Of a DNA stretch of 64,000 nucleotides, positions 60,949 through 64,000 are shown one piece after another. The stretch's first letter is position 1; every line of letters starts with the position of its first letter. Under the pieces are notes generated by a model. The model was not told the origin of the DNA. It ran no database searches and was given only the letters and a program-made list of their open reading frames with translations. The position numbers were made by a program, and so were the translations under genes. The DNA is from CAVTRI01 sp963737075 (lineage in GTDB: Bacteria > Actinomycetota > Acidimicrobiia > Acidimicrobiales > Palsa-688), in NCBI GenBank assembly GCA_963737075.1, contig CAVTRI010000002.1, positions 2,294,001 through 2,358,000 on the forward strand, given 5' to 3'.

Positions 60949-60975
60949 ATGCCTACTGCCGGACAGCATCGGTGA
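60949..60975 (+). CDS. possible 8-codon upstream ORF coupled to DUF2342 gene
   Basis: ATG at 60949 opens MPTAGQHR and stops with TGA at 60973-60975, overlapping the GTG start of the next gene (GTGA). TACCAT lies five bases before the ATG, so the transcript may begin at this uORF. Too short to judge by composition. Confidence 0.3.
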   Translation: MPTAGQHR

Positions 60976-62060
60976 CCGACCCGATCTCGTGGGAGACGGC
61001 CGCCAAGGTCGCCTCCGGATTGGCGGGGCGCCAGCCGCCGGTCGCCGACTACGAGCGCCGGGCGCTCGAGGCGGACTTTGTCGAGCTCACCGCGCAAGCC
61101 GAGGAGCTGGTCCAGGCAGAGACCGGGCTGCGCTCGCTGGCCGGGCCGGCGCGTTCCCGGGTCGCCGACCGGCGCCAATGGGTGGAGGCCAACGTGGCGT
61201 CGTTCCGGCGACTGCTCCGCCCCGTCACCGACAAGCTCGGCGAGCAGCTCGACCGCCCCGGCCGACTGGCGATCATGCCGGTCGCCGCCAGCCAGCACGT
61301 CGCCGGGGGACAGGTCGGTTTGCTGCTGGGCTGGATGTCCACGCGCGTGCTCGGCCAGTACGACCAGCTGCTGATCGAGGAAGAGGACCCCGACGACCAG
61401 GACATCGTCTATTACGTCGGCCCCAACGTGCTTTCCGTCGAGCGCCGGTACGGGTTCCCTCCGCACGAGTTCCGGCTGTGGCTGGCTCTGCACGAGGTGA
61501 CCCACCGGGCGCAGTTCACCGGCGTGCCCTGGATGCGGGAGCACTTCAAGTCGCTTCTGGACCACACCCTGAGCGGGGTCGACGTCGATCCTCGCCACCT
61601 CCTTGACGCCATCCGGCGGGCCGCCGAAGGCATCCGCGCCGGACGCAACCCGCTCGACGAGGGTGGGCTGCTGAGCGTGCTGGCCTCACCCGAGCAGTAC
61701 GCCGGGATACAGGAGATCGGTGGCCTGATGAGCCTCCTCGAAGGTCATGGCGACATCGTCATGGACCGCGCCGGCGCCGACCGCATCCCCAACGCGGCGC
61801 GCTTCAGCCGCGCCCTTCGGGAGCGCCGGCGCCAGAAGGGCGTGACCAAGGTGCTGAGCGTCGTGGTGGGCCTCGACGCCAAGCTCCGCCAGTACGAGCA
61901 GGGCGAGCGCTTCATCGAGGCCGTGGAGGCCAAAGGCGGGCGCGATCTGCTCAACCGGGTGTGGGAAGGCCCCCAATGGCTGCCGAGCTGGCCGGAGATC
62001 CGATCGCCAGACCGCTGGATTGCCCGGACGGCGCCCACGGCGCCGCTTGCGTTGGGGTGA
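60972..62060 (+). CDS. DUF2342 zinc-dependent metalloprotease family protein
   Basis: A 362-residue protein of the 'coenzyme F420 biosynthesis-associated' DUF2342 family. The zinc-protease motif is LHEVTHRAQF (HExxH) near residue 177, with a distal Glu in LEGHGDIVMDRAG. 'AIMPVAASQHVAGGQVGLLL' and 'QYDQLLIEEEDPDDQDIVYY' are family blocks. It typically lies upstream of tilS and hpt in actinobacteria, as here. Substrate unknown; the link to F420 rests on phylogenetic co-occurrence. Confidence 0.92.
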   Translation: MTDPISWETAAKVASGLAGRQPPVADYERRALEADFVELTAQAEELVQAETGLRSLAGPARSRVADRRQWVEANVASFRRLLRPVTDKLGEQLDRPGRLAIMPVAASQHVAGGQVGLLLGWMSTRVLGQYDQLLIEEEDPDDQDIVYYVGPNVLSVERRYGFPPHEFRLWLALHEVTHRAQFTGVPWMREHFKSLLDHTLSGVDVDPRHLLDAIRRAAEGIRAGRNPLDEGGLLSVLASPEQYAGIQEIGGLMSLLEGHGDIVMDRAGADRIPNAARFSRALRERRRQKGVTKVLSVVVGLDAKLRQYEQGERFIEAVEAKGGRDLLNRVWEGPQWLPSWPEIRSPDRWIARTAPTAPLALG

Positions 62061-62061
62061 C

Positions 62062-62967
62062 GTGGGGGCGCAGCCTCGGCACGCCCAGCCGGCTGCCCGA
62101 GACCCGCTGGTCAGTCGGCTGCTGTCCCGCTGTCACTTTCCTGAGCCGCCGGGCCCGGTCACGCTGGCCGTATCGGGCGGCGCCGACTCGCTCGCCCTTC
62201 TGATCTTGACCCGCGCGGCGGGACTCGACGCCGTCGCCGTCCACGTCGACCACGGGTTGCGCCCGGGCGGCGCCGCGGAGGCCGAGGTGGTCGCGGCCGC
62301 CGCCAGGCGCTACGGCGCCGGCTTCCAGGCGAGAGTGGCAGCTGTCGCCCCCGGCCCCAACCTTGAGGCCCGGGCCCGACGGGCCCGTTATGACGCCCTT
62401 CCGCCCGGAGCGCTCACCGGCCACACCGCCGATGACCAGGCCGAGACAGTGCTCCTCAACCTGCTGCGGGGCGCCGGCCTGGACGGGCTGGCCGGCATGC
62501 GAGATGGCTCCCTCCGACCGCTCCTCCGGCTGCGCCGCCACGAGACCCGGGCCCTGTGTGACCATGTCGGTCTGGTGCCGGTGGCCGATCCGAGCAACGA
62601 GGACCCTCGATACCGGCGCAACCGGGTCCGACACGAGGTCCTGCCCCTGCTGGTCGACGTTGCCGGGCGCGACGTGGTGGACATCGTCGCCCGCCAGGCG
62701 GCCCTGCTGAGCGCCGACGCCCACCTCCTCGAGGCCCTCTCCGCCGCCATCGACCCGACCGACGCCAAGGCGCTGGCCGCGGCGCCGCTGCCGCTGGCGC
62801 GGCGCGCCGTGCGACGCTGGCTGCGCCACGGCCACGAACAGCACCCTCCTTCGGCCGCCGACGTCGAACGGGTACTCGCGGTCGCCAGCGGCGACGCCGT
62901 CGCCTGTGAGGTCGCACCCGGCCGCCGGGTGAGCCGCTCCGGCGGTCGGCTGCTGGCCGGGGGGTGA
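62062..62967 (+). CDS. tilS: tRNA(Ile)-lysidine synthase
   Basis: A 301-residue N-type ATP pyrophosphatase that adds lysine to C34 of the CAU-anticodon tRNA-Ile, changing its decoding from AUG to AUA. PP-loop LAVSGGADSLALLIL and 'GHTADDQAETVLLNLLRGAG' are intact, followed by a TilS middle domain ('RNRVRHEVLPLLVDVAG'). The long C-terminal domain of the E. coli enzyme is absent, as usual in actinobacteria. The GTG at 62062 follows the DUF2342 stop by one base; the earlier frame to 62020 is rejected. Confidence 0.92.
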   Translation: MGAQPRHAQPAARDPLVSRLLSRCHFPEPPGPVTLAVSGGADSLALLILTRAAGLDAVAVHVDHGLRPGGAAEAEVVAAAARRYGAGFQARVAAVAPGPNLEARARRARYDALPPGALTGHTADDQAETVLLNLLRGAGLDGLAGMRDGSLRPLLRLRRHETRALCDHVGLVPVADPSNEDPRYRRNRVRHEVLPLLVDVAGRDVVDIVARQAALLSADAHLLEALSAAIDPTDAKALAAAPLPLARRAVRRWLRHGHEQHPPSAADVERVLAVASGDAVACEVAPGRRVSRSGGRLLAGG

Positions 62968-63028
62968 CGCCGGAGCACGATCGGCGGGGGCAGGCCGGGC
63001 GCAACCGCGGCGCTATCGTGCGACGATC

Positions 63029-63601
63029 GTGACATCGGGCGCCGATCCGGCTCTCGGCAAGATCGTCGCCTCCGAAGACGAGCTGCGGCGACGGGTGACC
63101 GAGCTGGGCGAGGCGATCACCCGCGATTACGAGGGACGGGTCCCGTTGCTGGTGGGGGTGCTCAAAGGGGCCTGCCTGTTTCTGTCCGACCTGGCCCGGG
63201 CGATCGACTTGCCCGTCGAAATCGACTTCATGGCCGTCGCCTCGTACGGCAGCAGCACCAGGACCAGCGGCGTCGTGCGCATCGTGAAGGACCTCGACCT
63301 CGACCTCTCCGGACGTCACGTGCTGATCGTCGAGGACATCGTCGACTCCGGTCTCACGCTGTCGTTCCTGCGACGCAACCTGGCCGCACGCAGCCCGGCG
63401 TCGCTGGCCGTGTGCGCGCTGCTGGTGAAGGATGGCTTACAGACGGTCGATCCCGACCTGGCCTATGAGGGGTTTCGGATCCCGCCTGAGTTCGTGGTCG
63501 GCTACGGACTCGACATGGCCGAGCGGTACCGCAACCTGCCCTACGTCTGTATCTACCAGCCGCCGATCGATGACACCGGCGGTAGCGTGGAAGCGACATG
63601 A
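63029..63601 (+). CDS. hpt: hypoxanthine phosphoribosyltransferase
   Basis: A 190-residue purine salvage enzyme converting hypoxanthine or guanine plus PRPP into IMP or GMP. The PRPP loop is VLIVEDIVDSGLTLSFL; 'LLVGVLKGACLFLSDLARAI' is the conserved K/R loop; 'FVVGYGLDMAERYRNLPYV' closes the active site. TATCGT nine bases before the GTG suggests a leaderless start. The stop overlaps the folE ATG (ATGA). In many actinobacteria ftsH lies between hpt and folE; here it is absent. Confidence 0.95.
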   Translation: MTSGADPALGKIVASEDELRRRVTELGEAITRDYEGRVPLLVGVLKGACLFLSDLARAIDLPVEIDFMAVASYGSSTRTSGVVRIVKDLDLDLSGRHVLIVEDIVDSGLTLSFLRRNLAARSPASLAVCALLVKDGLQTVDPDLAYEGFRIPPEFVVGYGLDMAERYRNLPYVCIYQPPIDDTGGSVEAT

Positions 63602-64000
63602 CAGACATCGAAGCGCCGGCGTTCCCGGTCCACGTCAACCACCGGGACGACGACGGCGCTCCGTTCGACCGCCCGCGCATCGAACGGGCGATCAGGGAAT
63701 TGCTTCTCGCCATCGGCGAGGACCCCGACCGTGACGGCCTCGCCGACACGCCCCGGCGGGTGGCGAGCATGTACCGCGAGATCTTCTCCGGCCTACACGA
63801 CCAGCCCGGCCGGCACCTGAACGTCACCTTCGAGGCCAACCACGACGAGATGGTCATGATCCGCGACATTCAGGTGTACAGCGTGTGCGAGCACCATCTC
63901 ATGCCGTGGTTCGGCCAGGCCCACGTGGCCTACATCCCCAATGACGACGGCCGGATCACCGGTCTGTCCAAGCTGGCCCGGCTCATCGAGGGGTTCGCGC
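63598..64000 (+). CDS. folE: GTP cyclohydrolase I, 3'-partial
   Basis: The first 134 residues are visible; the gene runs out of the window. It opens the GTP ring to 7,8-dihydroneopterin triphosphate, the first step of folate synthesis. 'RAIRELLLAIGEDPDRDGLA', DTPRRVASMYREIFSGL and the zinc-site segment 'VYSVCEHHLMPWFGQAHVAY' (Cys, His) identify it. The ATG overlaps the hpt stop. Its folate product feeds the glyA enzyme at the other end of the window. Confidence 0.95.
   Translation, partial: MTDIEAPAFPVHVNHRDDDGAPFDRPRIERAIRELLLAIGEDPDRDGLADTPRRVASMYREIFSGLHDQPGRHLNVTFEANHDEMVMIRDIQVYSVCEHHLMPWFGQAHVAYIPNDDGRITGLSKLARLIEGFA

Noticed and set aside
1..64000. CRISPR array
   Set aside because: No regularly spaced identical repeats were seen anywhere in the window.

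Overview
The window is a high-GC stretch (third codon positions almost always G or C) from an actinobacterium. The evidence is an F420-type luciferase-like oxidoreductase, a SigR-like sigma factor with an RsrA-like zinc anti-sigma factor, a DUF2342 zinc metalloprotease, a phospho-transfer-free BluB-CobT cobalamin fusion, and many genes whose start codon sits 6-9 bases after a TANNNT box (leaderless transcripts). An acidimicrobial or related deep actinobacterial lineage is my guess; the sequence alone does not prove it.

Layout. 1-5.9 kb: end of a cytochrome P450, small VOC and barrel proteins, a serine hydroxymethyltransferase under a clear ZTP riboswitch, and a DHA2 efflux pump divergent from an HxlR regulator with a matching inverted repeat between them. 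6.0-12.7 kb: a tightly coupled six-gene catabolic operon (thiolase-like, DUF35 OB-fold, amidohydrolase, NTF2-like, LLM oxidoreductase, fused double CoA transferase), followed by an SDR, a methyltransferase and a TetR-SDR pair. 16.0-19.9 kb: a decayed zone with an N-terminally truncated TPP enzyme behind a palindromic operator, a MalT/LuxR-type regulator with an in-frame amber codon and no DNA-binding domain, and an O-methyltransferase with no normal start. 20.3-23.0 kb: tRNA-Thr(CGU) carrying a 2.6-kb integrated element bounded by perfect 44-bp repeats (integrase, HTH protein, broken second integrase, ClpX-type zinc-finger remnant). 23.1-28.9 kb: secreted GH3 glycosidase, PhnB-like protein, methyltransferase, anti-sigma-type ATPase, phosphotransferase-like protein. 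28.9-40.4 kb: an envelope/stress region (DUF3618, holin-X-like, PhoU, tiny membrane proteins, YihY, a 1467-residue CtpI-like P-type ATPase) interrupted by an IS110 transposase. 40.6-55.8 kb: housekeeping-like and catabolic singletons (nitroreductase, hydrolases, alcohol dehydrogenase, DHA2 pump with palindromic operator, WYL regulator, SDR, DUF2277, nitrobindin, LhgO, CoA transferase, epoxide hydrolase, MFS). 55.9-64 kb: conserved core (GlpQ-like phosphodiesterase, BluB-CobT, GpsA, SigR/RsrA, DUF2342, TilS, Hpt, FolE), cut off by the window end.

How it works together: the catabolic genes point to CoA-dependent breakdown of a cyclic or branched substrate; the core block serves lipid head-group, cobalamin, purine salvage and folate supply; the ZTP riboswitch ties one-carbon flux to folate/purine state. 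The 16-23 kb segment has clearly been rearranged by insertion and deletion.
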